Shown here piece after piece: positions 23,658 through 32,336 of a stretch of DNA of 64,000 nucleotides. The notes under the pieces are model-generated. The model saw only the letters and a list, made by a program, of their open reading frames with translations. It was not told the origin of the DNA and searched no databases. The position numbers were made by a program, and so were the translations under genes. The stretch is from Streptomyces cinnamoneus (GTDB lineage: Bacteria; Actinomycetota; Actinomycetes; Streptomycetales; Streptomycetaceae), in the NCBI RefSeq assembly GCF_014650495.1, contig NZ_BMVB01000001.1, positions 437,347-501,346 on the forward strand, in the 5' to 3' direction. Within the stretch, counting starts at the first letter, position 1. Every line of letters starts with the position of its first letter.

Positions 23658-24482
23658 TCACAGGGCCCGCCAGCGGGCCATGGCGAAGGAGAACAGTCCG
23701 AACATGCCCAGGCCCACCGCCACCACCGCGAGGAGCCAGGGGCCGGCCGGGGTTCCGGCGAAGGCGCGCAGGGTGTCGTCGAGGCCCTTGGCCCGGGCCG
23801 GGTCGTAGGCGACGGCCGCCTGGACCGCGAAACCGCCCACCGCGGCGAACACGATCCCCCTGCTGCACCCGCCCCCGACCCCGAGGACGTCCACCGCCCT
23901 GCGCACCGCCGGCGACATCCCGGCCGGCTTCAGGTCCTCGCGGTACGAGCGCATGGCCGCCCTGACCACGATCCAGACGCCGGTCACCGCCACCGCCACC
24001 CCCGCCGCGGCCACCAGCCACTGGCCGCCCGGCCAGCCCAGCAGCCGGGTGGTGACGTCGCGGGACTGCTCGTCCGTCGAGCCGGCGCCGCTCTCCCGTT
24101 CCCCGGCGGCGAAGGCGAGCACCGTGCCGGCGACGACGCAGTAGAAGACGAAGCGCACGGCCGAGAACAGCCGCTCGCGCGCCTTCCCGCCGTCGGGGCC
24201 CGCCGCGCCGAAGACCGCCTCCGACAGCCGCCACAGCGCCATGCCGACCAGCCCGATGCCCACCGCCCAGACCAGCACCCCGCCGAGGGGCTTGTCGGCC
24301 AGCTCCTCCACCGCGCCGCCGCGGTCGGCCTGTTCGCCGCCGCCGGTGAGCGCGACGCGCAGGGCGAGCACACCGACGAGAAGGTAGATCACCCCGCGTG
24401 CCGTCAGTCCCGCCCGCGCCGCGGCGACCGTCCCGGCACCACGGGCCGCCCGTACCTCGCCGCCGTCCGGCAACCGCCTCAT
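23658..24482 (-). CDS. DUF1206 membrane protein
   Basis: Encodes 274 residues with six hydrophobic helices arranged as three repeats of a two-helix unit. Each unit begins with a small/aromatic ARxGLTARGVIYLLVG-type motif; here they are residues about 22-50, 105-125 and 205-230. Repeated charged/polar positions in the membrane are typical of DUF1206. Function unknown. The start at 24482 follows GAGGG. It ends 10 bases from the converging DUF6766 gene and lies downstream of phosphoketolase on the same strand. Confidence 0.85.
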   Translation of the reverse strand: MRRLPDGGEVRAARGAGTVAAARAGLTARGVIYLLVGVLALRVALTGGGEQADRGGAVEELADKPLGGVLVWAVGIGLVGMALWRLSEAVFGAAGPDGGKARERLFSAVRFVFYCVVAGTVLAFAAGERESGAGSTDEQSRDVTTRLLGWPGGQWLVAAAGVAVAVTGVWIVVRAAMRSYREDLKPAGMSPAVRRAVDVLGVGGGCSRGIVFAAVGGFAVQAAVAYDPARAKGLDDTLRAFAGTPAGPWLLAVVAVGLGMFGLFSFAMARWRAL

Positions 24483-24546
24483 CGTGTCGCCCTCCGTCCC
24501 GGGCACACCCCTGGCCGTCGTCCCCCGGGGTCCCGGAGCCCCGCGC

Positions 24547-26925
24547 TCACGCCGACCAGGCCCAGTCGGCGACCTCCGGCAGGTCCGTGCCGTGCTCGCG
24601 GATCCAGGCGTGGTGGCGGGCGCGGGCGTCCTCCATGGCCTGGCGCACGGGGGCGGCGCGCACGGCGAGGTGCGGGACGCGGTCGATGACGTCCATGACG
24701 AGACGGTAGCGGTCGAGGTCGTTGCGGACGACCATGTCGAACGGCGTGGTGGTGGTGCCGATCTCCTTGTAGCCGCGGACGTGGAGGTGGGCGTGGCCGG
24801 TGCGGCGGTAGGCGAGGCGGTGGATGAGCCACGGATAGCCGTGGTACGCGAAGATCACCGGTTTGTCGGGGGTGAACAGCGCGTCGTACTCGGCGTCCGC
24901 CATGCCGTGCGGGTGCTCGCCCGCGGGCAGCAGCCGGGCCAGGTCGACGACGTTGACCACGCGCACGGCCAGGTCCGGCAGGTGGCGACGGACGAGCTGG
25001 GCCGCGGCCAGGACCTCCTGGGTCGGCACGTCGCCGGCGCAGGCGAGCACCACGTCGGGCTCCTTGCCGTCGTCGCCGGAGCCGGCCCAGGTCCACACGC
25101 CCGCACCACGGGCGCAGTGGGCGCGGGCCTGCTCCAGGCTCAGCCAGTCGAAGCAGGGCTGCTTGCCGGCGACCACGACGTTCACGTAGTCGCGGCTGCG
25201 CAGCACGTGGTCCGCGACCGACAGAAGGGTGTTGGCGTCCGGCGGCAGGTAGACGCGTACGGCCTCGGGGCTCTTGTTGAGGATGTGGTCGATGAAGCCG
25301 GGGTCCTGGTGGGAGAAGCCGTTGTGGTCCTGGCGCCACACATGAGAGGTCAGCAGGTAGTTGAGGGAGGCGATGGGGCGCCGCCACGGCAGCCGGCGGC
25401 TGACGCGCAGCCACTTGACGTGCTGGTTGACCATGGAGTCGACGATGTGGACGAACGCCTCGTAGCAGGAGAACAACCCGTGCCGGCCGGTGAGCAGGTA
25501 GCCCTCCAGCCAGCCCTGGCAGGTGTGCTCGGAGAGGATCTCCATGACCCGGCCGTGCCGCTCCAGGTGCTCGTCCGTGCCGACGGTCGCGGCCTGCCAC
25601 GCCTTGCCGCTGGCGCGGTAGACGGCCTGCAGCCGGTTCGAGGCCGTCTCGTCGGGGCCGACGAGACGGAAGTCGCGCCGCGCGGCGGTCGCGGCCATCA
25701 CCTCGGCGAGCAGCTCGCCCAGCACCCCGGTGGGCTCGTGCCGACTCGCCCCGGGCTTGTCGACCGGCACCGCGAAGCGCTCCAGGGGCGGCAGCGGCAG
25801 GTCGCGCAGCAGCAGGCCGCCGTTGGCGTGCGGCGTCGCGCCCAGCCTGCGCGTGCCCTCCGGCACGCAGGCCAGCACCTCGGGCCGGGGCCCGCCGTCC
25901 TCGTCGAAGAGCTCCTCGGGGCGGTACGAGCGCAGCCACGCCTCCAGCAGGCGCAGGTGCTCCGGGCTGTCGCGGACACCGGACAGCGGCACCTGGTGCG
26001 AGCGCCAGGTGCCCTCGACGGGCAGGCCGTCCACCTCGGCGGGGCCCGTCCAGCCCTTGGGCGTGCGCAGCACGATCACGGGCCAGCGCGGCCGTTCGGC
26101 GGCGCCCTCCCCGCGGGCGGCGTGCTGGATCGCCGCGATCCGGTCGAGTGCGGCGTCCATGGCGAGCGCCATGTCCCGGTGGACGGCCAGCGGCTCGTCG
26201 CCGGTCACGTGGAGGGGCTCGTGACCGTAGCCGCGCAGCAGGTCGTCCAGCTCGGCCTCGGGCAGACGGGCGAGGACGGCCGGGTTGGCGATCTTGTAGC
26301 CGTTCAGGTGCAGGACCGGCAGCACGGCGCCGTCGTGGACCGGGTCGAGGAACTTGTTGGAGTGCCAGGACGTCGCCAGCGGGCCGGTCTCCGCCTCGCC
26401 GTCGCCGATGACGCACGCGACGAGGAGGTCCGGGTTGTCGAACGCGGCACCGTAGGCGTGCGAGAGGGAGTAACCGAGCTCCCCGCCCTCGTGGATCGAG
26501 CCTGGCGTCTCGGGGGCGACGTGGCTGGGCACCCCGCCGGGGAAGGAGAACTGCCGGAACAGCCGCTCCATGCCGGCCGCGTCACGGCCGACGTCGGGGT
26601 ACGTCTGCGTGTACGTGCCCTCCAGCCAGGAGTTCGCCAGGACGGCCGGCCCGCCGTGCCCCGGCCCCCAGACGCACAGGGCCTGGAGGTCACGGGCCCG
26701 GACGACGCGGTTGAGGTGGGTGTGGACGAGGTTGAGCCCGGGCGAGGTGCCCCAGTGGCCCAGCAGACGCGGCTTGATGTGCTCGGGGCGCAGCGGCTGC
26801 CGCAGCAGGGGGTTGCCCATCAGGTAGATCTGGCCCACGGCGAGGTAGTTCGCCGCACGCCAGTGGGCGTCCAGCTCCCGCAGCTCCTTGTCGGTCGGCG
26901 GCGCTGCCGCCGTGACGTCCCGCAT
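24547..26925 (-). CDS. xfp: Xylulose-5-phosphate/fructose-6-phosphate phosphoketolase
   Basis: Encodes 792 residues, the normal family length. Signatures: [20 protein letters not shown] and [10 protein letters not shown] at the N-terminus, the thiamine-diphosphate motif [18 protein letters not shown] (about 185-202), and GTTTTPFDM near the C-terminus. It splits xylulose-5-phosphate or fructose-6-phosphate with phosphate into acetyl phosphate and a shorter sugar phosphate. The start at 26925 (MRDVTAAAP) has GGAGG five bases upstream; an upstream in-frame GTG-region start at 26991 is less likely. No acetate kinase gene is adjacent. Confidence 0.95.
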   Translation of the reverse strand: MRDVTAAAPPTDKELRELDAHWRAANYLAVGQIYLMGNPLLRQPLRPEHIKPRLLGHWGTSPGLNLVHTHLNRVVRARDLQALCVWGPGHGGPAVLANSWLEGTYTQTYPDVGRDAAGMERLFRQFSFPGGVPSHVAPETPGSIHEGGELGYSLSHAYGAAFDNPDLLVACVIGDGEAETGPLATSWHSNKFLDPVHDGAVLPVLHLNGYKIANPAVLARLPEAELDDLLRGYGHEPLHVTGDEPLAVHRDMALAMDAALDRIAAIQHAARGEGAAERPRWPVIVLRTPKGWTGPAEVDGLPVEGTWRSHQVPLSGVRDSPEHLRLLEAWLRSYRPEELFDEDGGPRPEVLACVPEGTRRLGATPHANGGLLLRDLPLPPLERFAVPVDKPGASRHEPTGVLGELLAEVMAATAARRDFRLVGPDETASNRLQAVYRASGKAWQAATVGTDEHLERHGRVMEILSEHTCQGWLEGYLLTGRHGLFSCYEAFVHIVDSMVNQHVKWLRVSRRLPWRRPIASLNYLLTSHVWRQDHNGFSHQDPGFIDHILNKSPEAVRVYLPPDANTLLSVADHVLRSRDYVNVVVAGKQPCFDWLSLEQARAHCARGAGVWTWAGSGDDGKEPDVVLACAGDVPTQEVLAAAQLVRRHLPDLAVRVVNVVDLARLLPAGEHPHGMADAEYDALFTPDKPVIFAYHGYPWLIHRLAYRRTGHAHLHVRGYKEIGTTTTPFDMVVRNDLDRYRLVMDVIDRVPHLAVRAAPVRQAMEDARARHHAWIREHGTDLPEVADWAWSA

Positions 26926-27149
26926 GACTGCCTCCGCAACGATGGTGAGGGGGTGTACTTGTGCCGGGGTCGTGCCGTCTCCTGTCGTCACCTGGCGCCT
27001 GGTGTCGGCGCCGCCGTCTCCCCTCCGGGGTCAGCGTCCAGCGTGCCGCCTGCCCGCGGGGGCTGCCAGGGGGCGGCCCCGGCGGCCCCGGCAGCGGCCC
27101 GCGACGTGCGCATGCCGCGCCGAGGCGGGAGACTCGTCGGTACCGAGGC

Positions 27150-27171
27150 CCGGCACGCGCATGCGTGCCGG
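27150..27171. promoter_or_regulatory. Hairpin upstream of the coiled-coil gene
   Basis: A perfect 9-bp inverted repeat (27150-27158 and 27163-27171) with a GCAT loop ends 21 bases before the ATG at 27193, close to the ribosome-binding region. It could be a leader hairpin or an operator. It lies in the gap between divergent xfp and the coiled-coil gene. Confidence 0.35.
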
Positions 27172-27192
27172 CGCGGAGCCGGACGGAAGACC

Positions 27193-28077
27193 ATGGACCT
27201 GGACAGCGCGACCGAGGAGCTCTTCCGGCTGCGGCCGGAGGAGTTCACCGCTGCCCGTGACCGGATCGCGGCCGAGGCCGGGCGGGCCGGCGACCGGGAG
27301 CTGGCCGGCCGCGTCAAGGCGCTGCGCAAACCCACCCTGGCGGCCTGGGTGAGCAATCTCCTGGTGCGGGAGAGGCCGGACGAGGCGGGTGCGCTGACCG
27401 CCCTCGGGCAGGGGCTGCGCGAGGCCCACCGGAAGCTCGACGGCGGAGCGCTGCGCGAGCTGAGCCGCCGGCAACGGACCGTGGTGGCCTCGCTGTCCCG
27501 GGAGGCGGGGCGCCTCGCGGCCGAGGCCGGACACCCGGTGGGCGGCGAGGTGCAGCGCGAGGTCGAGGAGACCCTGCACGCCGTACTGGCGGACGCCCGG
27601 GCGGCACAGGAGTGGGCGGCGGGGCGGCTGTCCCGGCCGCTGACCGCGGTGACCGGCTTTCCCGGCCTGGCCCCCGACGCCGCGGAGCAGCTCGCCGCAC
27701 CGCCTGCACCCGCCGGGCCCGCTTCCGGTGCGGGGCGCGGCGCGCACGTCACCGACCTGGCCGAGGCGCGGGAGCGCCGTCGCAGGAGCGAAGAGCGGCG
27801 CGAGCGGCTGGAGCGGGTGCGGGAGGAGGAACGGGCACGGCAGGAGGAATGGAGCCGCCTCCGGGAGGAGGCGGACCGGGCGGACGAGGCCGAACGCGCC
27901 GCCCACCAGCGGGTGGAGGAGCTGACCCTCGACCTCGGCGCGGCCCAGGACCGCCTCGGCGCCGCCCAGGAGGCGTCCCACCGGCTGCAGGACCGCCTGC
28001 GGGCAGCGGACCACGCCTGGCGCGCGGCCCGCCGCACCGCGGAAGCGGTGGAGTCGGAGCCGGACCCGGACGGGTAG
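27193..28077 (+). CDS. Coiled-coil protein of unknown function
   Basis: Encodes 294 residues. The N-terminal about 150 residues are helical with ATEELFRLRPEEFTAARDRI, FRAxR-like spacing and KPTLAAWVSNLLVRERPDE, recognisable as an actinobacterial family of unknown role. Residues about 185-285 are a continuous charged coiled coil (ERRRRSEERRERLERVREEE and onward). No signal peptide or membrane helix. Its last 17 codons are the first unit of a tandem array that continues beyond the stop, so the gene's 3' end has been repeatedly copied. Confidence 0.75.
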   Translation: MDLDSATEELFRLRPEEFTAARDRIAAEAGRAGDRELAGRVKALRKPTLAAWVSNLLVRERPDEAGALTALGQGLREAHRKLDGGALRELSRRQRTVVASLSREAGRLAAEAGHPVGGEVQREVEETLHAVLADARAAQEWAAGRLSRPLTAVTGFPGLAPDAAEQLAAPPAPAGPASGAGRGAHVTDLAEARERRRRSEERRERLERVREEERARQEEWSRLREEADRADEAERAAHQRVEELTLDLGAAQDRLGAAQEASHRLQDRLRAADHAWRAARRTAEAVESEPDPDG

Positions 28078-28490
28078 CGGTGACCGCCCGCGCACCGGGG
28101 CCGCGGGGCCGCGCGTGACGGCCTGCCGCGCCGCGGAAGCGGTGGAGCCGGAGCCGGACCCGGACGCGGAGCGGTGACCTCCCGAGTACCGGGGCCGCCG
28201 GCCCGACGCGTGACGGCCCGCCGCATCGCGGAAGCCACGGAACCGGAACCTGCCCCCCGACCCGTCACCGTGACCTCCCGCGCCCATGGGCCGCCGGGCC
28301 GCGCGCGACGGCCCGCCGCGCCGCGGAAGCGGTGGAGCCGGACCCGGACGCGGAGCGGTGACCTCCCGCGTACCGGGGCCGCCGGCCCGACGCGTGACGG
28401 CCCGCCGCATCGCGGAAGCCGCGGAACCGGAACCTGCCCCCCGACCCGTCACCGTGACCTCCCGCGCCCACGGGTCGCCGGTCCGACGCG
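28025..28490 (+). repeat. About 95-bp tandem array derived from the 3' end of the coiled-coil gene
   Basis: Five units share the anchor GCCGC-N2-CGCGGAAG, at 28031, 28125, 28220, 28315 and 28404 (spacings 94, 95, 95 and 89). Unit 1 is inside the coding end of the coiled-coil gene and encodes AARRTAEAVESEPDPDG. Units 2 and 4 are nearly identical to each other, as are units 3 and 5, so a 190-bp pair was duplicated recently; unit 4 lacks six bases. The periods are not multiples of three, so units after the stop are not one reading frame. No gene is supported in 28078-28545. Confidence 0.85.
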
Positions 28491-28545
28491 CCCTCCCCGC
28501 CGGCGTGCCCTCGCGCCACCTCCGGGACCGGGGCCCGGCACCGGG

Positions 28546-29355
28546 TCAGACCCTGCGCCATGAGTCGTTCTCCAGGTGGGAGCCTGCCTGGGGGCCCATG
28601 CGGAGCATGCCGCCGTCCACGGTCCACGAGGCGCCGGTGACGTAGCTCGCGTCCGGGCTGCAGAGGAAGCCGATCACCGCCGCCACCTCGCGGGCGTCGC
28701 CCGGTCGGGCGATCGGGACGCCGGGGCGGTGCTCCGCGTGGACGTCGATGTCCTCCTGGCCCGTCATGGGGGTGGCGATCTCGCCGGGGGCGACCGCGTT
28801 GACGTTGATGCCGTGTTCGGCGAGCTCCAGTGCCATCACCTGGGTGAGCAGCCCCAGGCCGCCCTTCGCCGCGCAGTACGGCGCGGCGCCCACCCGCGGC
28901 TGGTGCTCGTGGACGCTGGTGACGTTCACGATCCACCCGCCGTCACCCTGACGGATCATGCGGCGCGCGGCCCGCTGGCCGCACAGCAGCGGACCGACGA
29001 GATCGACGTCGAGCACCTCGCGGACCGCGCCGAGCTCCAGGTCGAGGAAGGGCGTGGCCGTGCCGACCCCGGCGTTGTTGACCAGGACGTCGATGCGGCC
29101 GAGCCGCTCGGCCAGCCGGTCGACGGCATCGGCGGCGTCCGGCAGGAGGGTGAGGTCCATCTGCTCCAGCTCGGCGCGCCGGCCCGCCGCCCGCACCTCG
29201 GCGGCGGTGCCCTCGGCGCCCTCGCGGTCGCGGTGCCAGGTGATGCCGATGTCCATGCCCTGCCGGGCCAGCCGGACGGCCGTGGCACGGCCGATGCCGG
29301 AGTCCGATCCGGTGACGACGGCGGCACGTGGTGCGGCGGGTTCCTGCGCCTTCAT
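28546..29355 (-). CDS. SDR-family oxidoreductase
   Basis: Encodes 269 residues, a classical short-chain dehydrogenase. It has the nucleotide-binding TGSDSGIGRA (about 15-24), NNAGVG (about 93-98), a catalytic Ser in VTSVHEHQPRVG, YxxxK in YCAAKGG, and an SDR C-terminus (SYVTGASWTVDGGMLRM). It resembles glucose-1-dehydrogenase/general stress SDRs; substrate unknown. The start at 29355 is preceded by GAGGA; an in-frame upstream start at 29448 would run through the 29404-29447 palindrome and is rejected. Confidence 0.9.
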   Translation of the reverse strand: MKAQEPAAPRAAVVTGSDSGIGRATAVRLARQGMDIGITWHRDREGAEGTAAEVRAAGRRAELEQMDLTLLPDAADAVDRLAERLGRIDVLVNNAGVGTATPFLDLELGAVREVLDVDLVGPLLCGQRAARRMIRQGDGGWIVNVTSVHEHQPRVGAAPYCAAKGGLGLLTQVMALELAEHGINVNAVAPGEIATPMTGQEDIDVHAEHRPGVPIARPGDAREVAAVIGFLCSPDASYVTGASWTVDGGMLRMGPQAGSHLENDSWRRV

Positions 29356-29403
29356 GAGGGGTCCTCGTCTCTGGGTGCGCGGGTCGGGGGCCGGCCCGTC
29401 CAC

Positions 29404-29447
29404 TGACGACGCATACCCGGTCCGACGGGACCGGGTATGCGTCGTCA
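29404..29447. terminator. Perfect 20-bp inverted repeat between small membrane gene and SDR
   Basis: Left arm 29404-29423 and right arm 29428-29447 are perfect reverse complements with a 4-base loop GACG. It lies 30 bases after the stop of the small membrane gene and 48 bases before the SDR start on the same strand, so a terminator is the simplest reading. Each arm contains GGGTAT, but no correctly spaced -35 was found. Confidence 0.7.
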
Positions 29448-29477
29448 CTCGGCCGGCGTCCGGCGTACGGCGCCCGC

Positions 29478-29699
29478 TCAGGCGGCGTCACGGCCGGGCG
29501 GCGTGGCCGGCCCGGCGGCCGGACCGGCGCCGGGCGGCGGCTCACGGGTGGACGGGCCCGGAACCGCCCGCAGATGCCTGCGCGGCAGCGCGTGACGAGG
29601 AACAGCGGAACCTTTCTTCAGTAGGCGCTCCTCGTACTGGTCCAGCGCGAGCACCAGGCACAGGAGCGCGGGAGGCAGGAGAAGGGCGACGGCGACCAC
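29478..29699 (-). CDS. Small single-pass membrane protein
   Basis: Encodes 73 residues from a GTG at 29699 with GGAAGGAG six bases upstream. One N-terminal helix (VVAVALLLPPALLCLVLALD) is followed by QYEERLLKKGS and a Pro/Arg-rich cytoplasmic tail. The DQYEERL sequence after a single helix recurs in small Streptomyces membrane proteins. Function unknown. Longer in-frame extension upstream is Pro/Arg-rich and lacks support. Confidence 0.6.
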   Translation of the reverse strand: MVAVALLLPPALLCLVLALDQYEERLLKKGSAVPRHALPRRHLRAVPGPSTREPPPGAGPAAGPATPPGRDAA

Positions 29700-29775
29700 A
29701 AGGGCTCCTTCCGGAGAACCGGGAACGCAGGGGCTACGGGGTCGGGTTGCCGGACGCGCCCGGCGCAAACGCGAG

Positions 29776-29809
29776 CGGCCCCCGCCGGGCGCATGCCCGG
29801 CGGGGGCCG
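29776..29809 (-). terminator. Hairpin terminator after the hydrophobic microprotein gene
   Basis: A perfect 15-bp, all G-C inverted repeat (29776-29790 and 29795-29809) with a GCAT loop. It lies 63 bases beyond the stop of the minus-strand gene at 29873 and 77 bases before the next minus-strand start. Confidence 0.7.
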
Positions 29810-29872
29810 AGGTCCTGGGAAGCGGCCGGACCGTGGCGCCGTGCTGCGGCGGCGGTCCGGCCCCCGGGGACC

Positions 29873-30049
29873 TCACCATCGGTACCAGCGGCCGCGTCCG
29901 CCACCGGTCCCGGCGGAACGCATCACGAAGCCGAGCAGCCAGATCACCAGAACGGCCACGGCAACCCACCACAGCACCTTGATGGCGAAACCCGCCCCGA
30001 AAAGGATCAGGGCGAGCAGGAGAACGAGGAGCAGAGGAACCATTGTCAT
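29873..30049 (-). CDS. Hydrophobic membrane microprotein
   Basis: Encodes 58 residues from ATG 30049, with GGAGG four bases upstream. Two hydrophobic helices (MVPLLLVLLLALILFGAGFA and WWVAVAVLVIWLLGFVM) are followed by a short Gly/Arg tail ending GRWYRW. A close paralogue lies at 54136-54291. Members are annotated as hydrophobic proteins of the lmo0937 type; function unknown, and often stress-induced. It is divergent from the gas-vesicle operon. Confidence 0.75.
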   Translation of the reverse strand: MTMVPLLLVLLLALILFGAGFAIKVLWWVAVAVLVIWLLGFVMRSAGTGGGRGRWYRW

Positions 30050-30135
30050 CAACCTCCAAAGCTTCGGGTGCCCCGTCATTCGTCTTCTACGCTTTTCCGC
30101 GCTCAAACTCCCGAACTCTTCCGCGCGGACCTCAT

Positions 30136-30159
30136 GTTTGAAACGGCCGCCAGGGGTAC
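30136..30159 (+). promoter_or_regulatory. SigB-class promoter upstream of gvpO
   Basis: GTTT (30136-30139), a 14-bp spacer, then GGGTAC (30154-30159) match the Streptomyces SigB consensus GNNT-N14-16-GGGTAY. It lies 42 bases before the gvpO ATG. This suggests the gas-vesicle operon responds to osmotic or general stress, in agreement with known stress induction of gvp genes in Streptomyces. Confidence 0.6.
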
Positions 30160-30200
30160 CCGCACCACACAAGGCCCTTGATTCGATACAGAGGCCACCC

Positions 30201-30500
30201 ATGACCAACGCGAAAGAAACGTCCGGCACATCCGACGAGCCCGTCCTGACGGCACCGCAGATCCTGCGCGCGGCCCACGAACAGTTCACCGAGCTGACCG
30301 GACTGCGCCCCGAGGGCGTCTCCCGGTTCGAACGGGCCGAGCAGGGCTGGCTGCTGGAGGCCGAGGTCGTGGAGATCACCCGCGTCCCGGAGACGATGAG
30401 CGTGATGGCGCTCTACGAGGTGACCCTCGACGCCACCGGCCTGCTCACCGGCTACCGCCGCGTGCGGCGCTACGAGCGCGGCAGGACCGATTCCCGCTGA
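30201..30500 (+). CDS. gvpO: Gas vesicle protein GvpO
   Basis: Encodes 99 residues. The conserved GvpO core starts near residue 20 (QILRAAHEQFTELTG) and continues through GWLLEAEVVEITRVPETMSVMALYEV and LTGYRRVRRYERGR. GvpO is an accessory protein needed for gas-vesicle formation in haloarchaea. It heads the operon behind a SigB-like promoter. GAGGCCACCC precedes the start. Confidence 0.92.
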   Translation: MTNAKETSGTSDEPVLTAPQILRAAHEQFTELTGLRPEGVSRFERAEQGWLLEAEVVEITRVPETMSVMALYEVTLDATGLLTGYRRVRRYERGRTDSR

Positions 30501-30613
30501 GGGGACCGGTGCCCGCCGGGGCGCAGCGGACCGGCGCGGTGCCCGGCGGGGCCGTCGGAAACGAGGCGTGGACGAGGCGAAGACGAGGAGAAGACGAGGG
30601 GAAGCGGTTCGAC

Positions 30614-31033
30614 ATGAGCGTAGTCCCTGTGCAGCAGGGCGGCGGAGCGGGCGGCACCAGCGGCCTGTACGACGTCCTTGAGCTGGTTCTCGACCGCGGC
30701 CTGGTGATCGACGCGTTCGTGCGCGTCTCGCTGGTCGGCATCGAGATCCTGAAGATCGACGTGCGGGTCGTGGTCGCGAGCGTCGACACGTACCTGCGCT
30801 TCGCGGAGGCGTGCAACCGCCTCGACCTGGAGGCCGGCCCGCACAAGAGCGCCGGCCTGCCCGAGCTCGTCGGCGACGTGACCGAGAGCGGCGCCCGCGG
30901 CAAGACCAAGGGCGCGCTCTCCGGCGCCGCGCAGACCGTCTCCGACGCCCTCCACCAGGTGCGCGGCCGGGGCGAGGGCCAGGAGAGCGGCACCCGGCGG
31001 TCCGCCTCCCGCAAGAAGGAGGAGAGCGAGTGA
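30614..31033 (+). CDS. gvpA: Gas vesicle structural protein GvpA
   Basis: Encodes 139 residues. Residues about 17-75 are the GvpA/J fold: GLYDVLELVLDRGLVIDAFV and GIEILKIDVRVVVASVDTYLR, forming the amphipathic ribs of the vesicle wall. A long Lys/Arg/Ser-rich tail of about 65 residues follows, much longer than the classical 70-residue GvpA; Streptomyces GvpA proteins share such tails. The GTGA overlap with gvpF couples translation. Confidence 0.93.
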   Translation: MSVVPVQQGGGAGGTSGLYDVLELVLDRGLVIDAFVRVSLVGIEILKIDVRVVVASVDTYLRFAEACNRLDLEAGPHKSAGLPELVGDVTESGARGKTKGALSGAAQTVSDALHQVRGRGEGQESGTRRSASRKKEESE

Positions 31034-31746
31034 CCACCTACGTCTACGGCATCACGCGCGCCGGCCGCCAGGACCTGCCGGAGGACCTCACCGGCATCGG
31101 CGACCCGCCGCTCCCCGTCCGGACGGTGACCGGATCCGGTCTCGCCGCGGTGGTGAGCGACTGCCCGCAGGAGCTGCGCCCCAAGCGCCGGGACCTGATC
31201 GCCCACCAGCAGGTCGTGACCGAGATCGGCCGCCGCGCCCCCGTGCTGCCCATGCGCTTCGGCAGCGTCTCCGACAGCGACGACGAGGTGCGCGACGTGC
31301 TCGCCGAGCACGCCGGCCGGTACGAGAAGCAGCTGGAGGAGCTCGCCGGACGCGTGGAGTACAACGTCAAGGTCGTGCACCGGGAGGACGCCGTCCTCCA
31401 CCGGGTCCTCGCCGAGGACGCCGGCCTGCGCACGCTCGCGGAGGCCAACCGGGCCTCCGGTGGCGGCAGTTACGAACAGCGGCTGCGGTTCGGGGAGATG
31501 GTCGCCGAGCGCGTGCGGGAGAGGGAGGACCGCGACGCCGAGCTGGTGCGCGAGACGCTGGCGCCCCTGGCGGAGAAGACCCGCACCGGCCCGGAGAACG
31601 CCGGCTGCTTCCTCAGCCTGTCCTTCCTCGTCGACGAGTCCGCCGCCCGGCGGCTGCTGACCGAGACCGGCAGGCTGGAGAAGGAGAACCCGCACGTGGC
31701 CCTGTCCGTGCACGGGCCGCTGCCGCCCTACAGCTTCGTCGAATGA
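31030..31746 (+). CDS. gvpF: Gas vesicle protein GvpF (GvpF/L family)
   Basis: Encodes 238 residues from GTG. GvpL_GvpF domain: TTYVYGITRAG at the start, LPMRFGSVSDSDDEV in the middle, VEYNVKVVHREDAV, and the C-terminal FLVDESAARRL with GPLPPYSFVE. Interacts with GvpA during nucleation of the vesicle. A second family member (gvpL) lies at 32333. Confidence 0.93.
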   Translation: MTTYVYGITRAGRQDLPEDLTGIGDPPLPVRTVTGSGLAAVVSDCPQELRPKRRDLIAHQQVVTEIGRRAPVLPMRFGSVSDSDDEVRDVLAEHAGRYEKQLEELAGRVEYNVKVVHREDAVLHRVLAEDAGLRTLAEANRASGGGSYEQRLRFGEMVAERVREREDRDAELVRETLAPLAEKTRTGPENAGCFLSLSFLVDESAARRLLTETGRLEKENPHVALSVHGPLPPYSFVE

Positions 31747-31779
31747 CCGCCCCGTGACCCGCATCCGCCGGAGCACCCG

Positions 31780-31995
31780 GTGATCGGCTTCGTCGGCTGG
31801 GTGCTGCGGCGCGTCGTCGCGGAGGCCGAGCGCGTGTACTACGACCCGGCCACCGTGCAGGGCGAACTCAAGGCACTGGAGGAGCAGCTGACATCGGGCC
31901 TTGTCGACGAGGCGGAGTTCGACCGCCGCGAGGACGAACTCCTCGACCGGCTGGCGGAGGTCCGACGACGCAACGACGGGAACGGGACCGCATGA
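31780..31995 (+). CDS. gvpG: Gas vesicle protein GvpG
   Basis: Encodes 71 residues. A short hydrophobic start (MIGFVGWVLRRVVAEAERVYYD) is followed by the conserved charged helix ELKALEEQLTSGLVDEAEFDRREDELLDRL. Minor accessory protein of gas vesicle assembly. The GTG start has GGAG six bases upstream; the ATGA of the next gene overlaps its stop. Confidence 0.92.
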   Translation: MIGFVGWVLRRVVAEAERVYYDPATVQGELKALEEQLTSGLVDEAEFDRREDELLDRLAEVRRRNDGNGTA

Positions 31996-32336
31996 ACGAG
32001 CACAGGGCGCCGGTGTCGTACGCGGACAACGGGCCGGCCAATCTCGCCGACATCCTTGAACGGGTGCTCGACAAAGGCGTGGTGATCGCGGGGGACATCC
32101 GCATCAACCTGCTGGACATCGAACTCCTCACCATCAAACTCCGTTTGATCGTCGTGTCCGTCGACAAGGCGAAGGAAATGGGGATCGACTGGTGGGAGAA
32201 CGACCCCGCCCTCTCCTCCGGGGCCCGGAGCAATTCCCACGGAACACCGCGGATCCGGGAATCGGACGACGAACGGCGAGAACTGCGGGAACGGCGAGAA
32301 CTGCGAGAAGAGGAACGGCGAGGGGAGCCCCGGTGA
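31992..32336 (+). CDS. gvpJ: GvpA-family protein, probable GvpJ
   Basis: Encodes 114 residues. The GvpA-like core is NLADILERVLDKGVVIAGDIRINLLDIELLTIKLRLIVVSVD (about 17-58). A WWEND motif and a strongly charged Arg/Glu C-terminal tail with repeated RRELRE follow. By operon order (gvpOAFGJLSK) this corresponds to GvpJ, which caps or shapes vesicle tips. The J and S names could be exchanged; the family itself is clear. Confidence 0.85.
   Translation: MNEHRAPVSYADNGPANLADILERVLDKGVVIAGDIRINLLDIELLTIKLRLIVVSVDKAKEMGIDWWENDPALSSGARSNSHGTPRIRESDDERRELRERRELREEERRGEPR

Noticed and set aside
24484..27192. Plus-strand open frame opposite phosphoketolase
   Set aside because: It is antisense to a strong, full-length xfp gene and has no recognisable domain; only the segment from 27193 is a credible gene.
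28025..28490. CRISPR array
   Set aside because: The repeated units are about 95 bp, contiguous and similar over their whole length, with no unique spacers, and no cas genes lie in the window. It is a tandem duplication.
29404..29447. SigB promoter inside the 20-bp inverted repeat
   Set aside because: GGGTAT is present in both arms, but the only GNNT upstream is 18 bp away, outside the 14-16 bp range.
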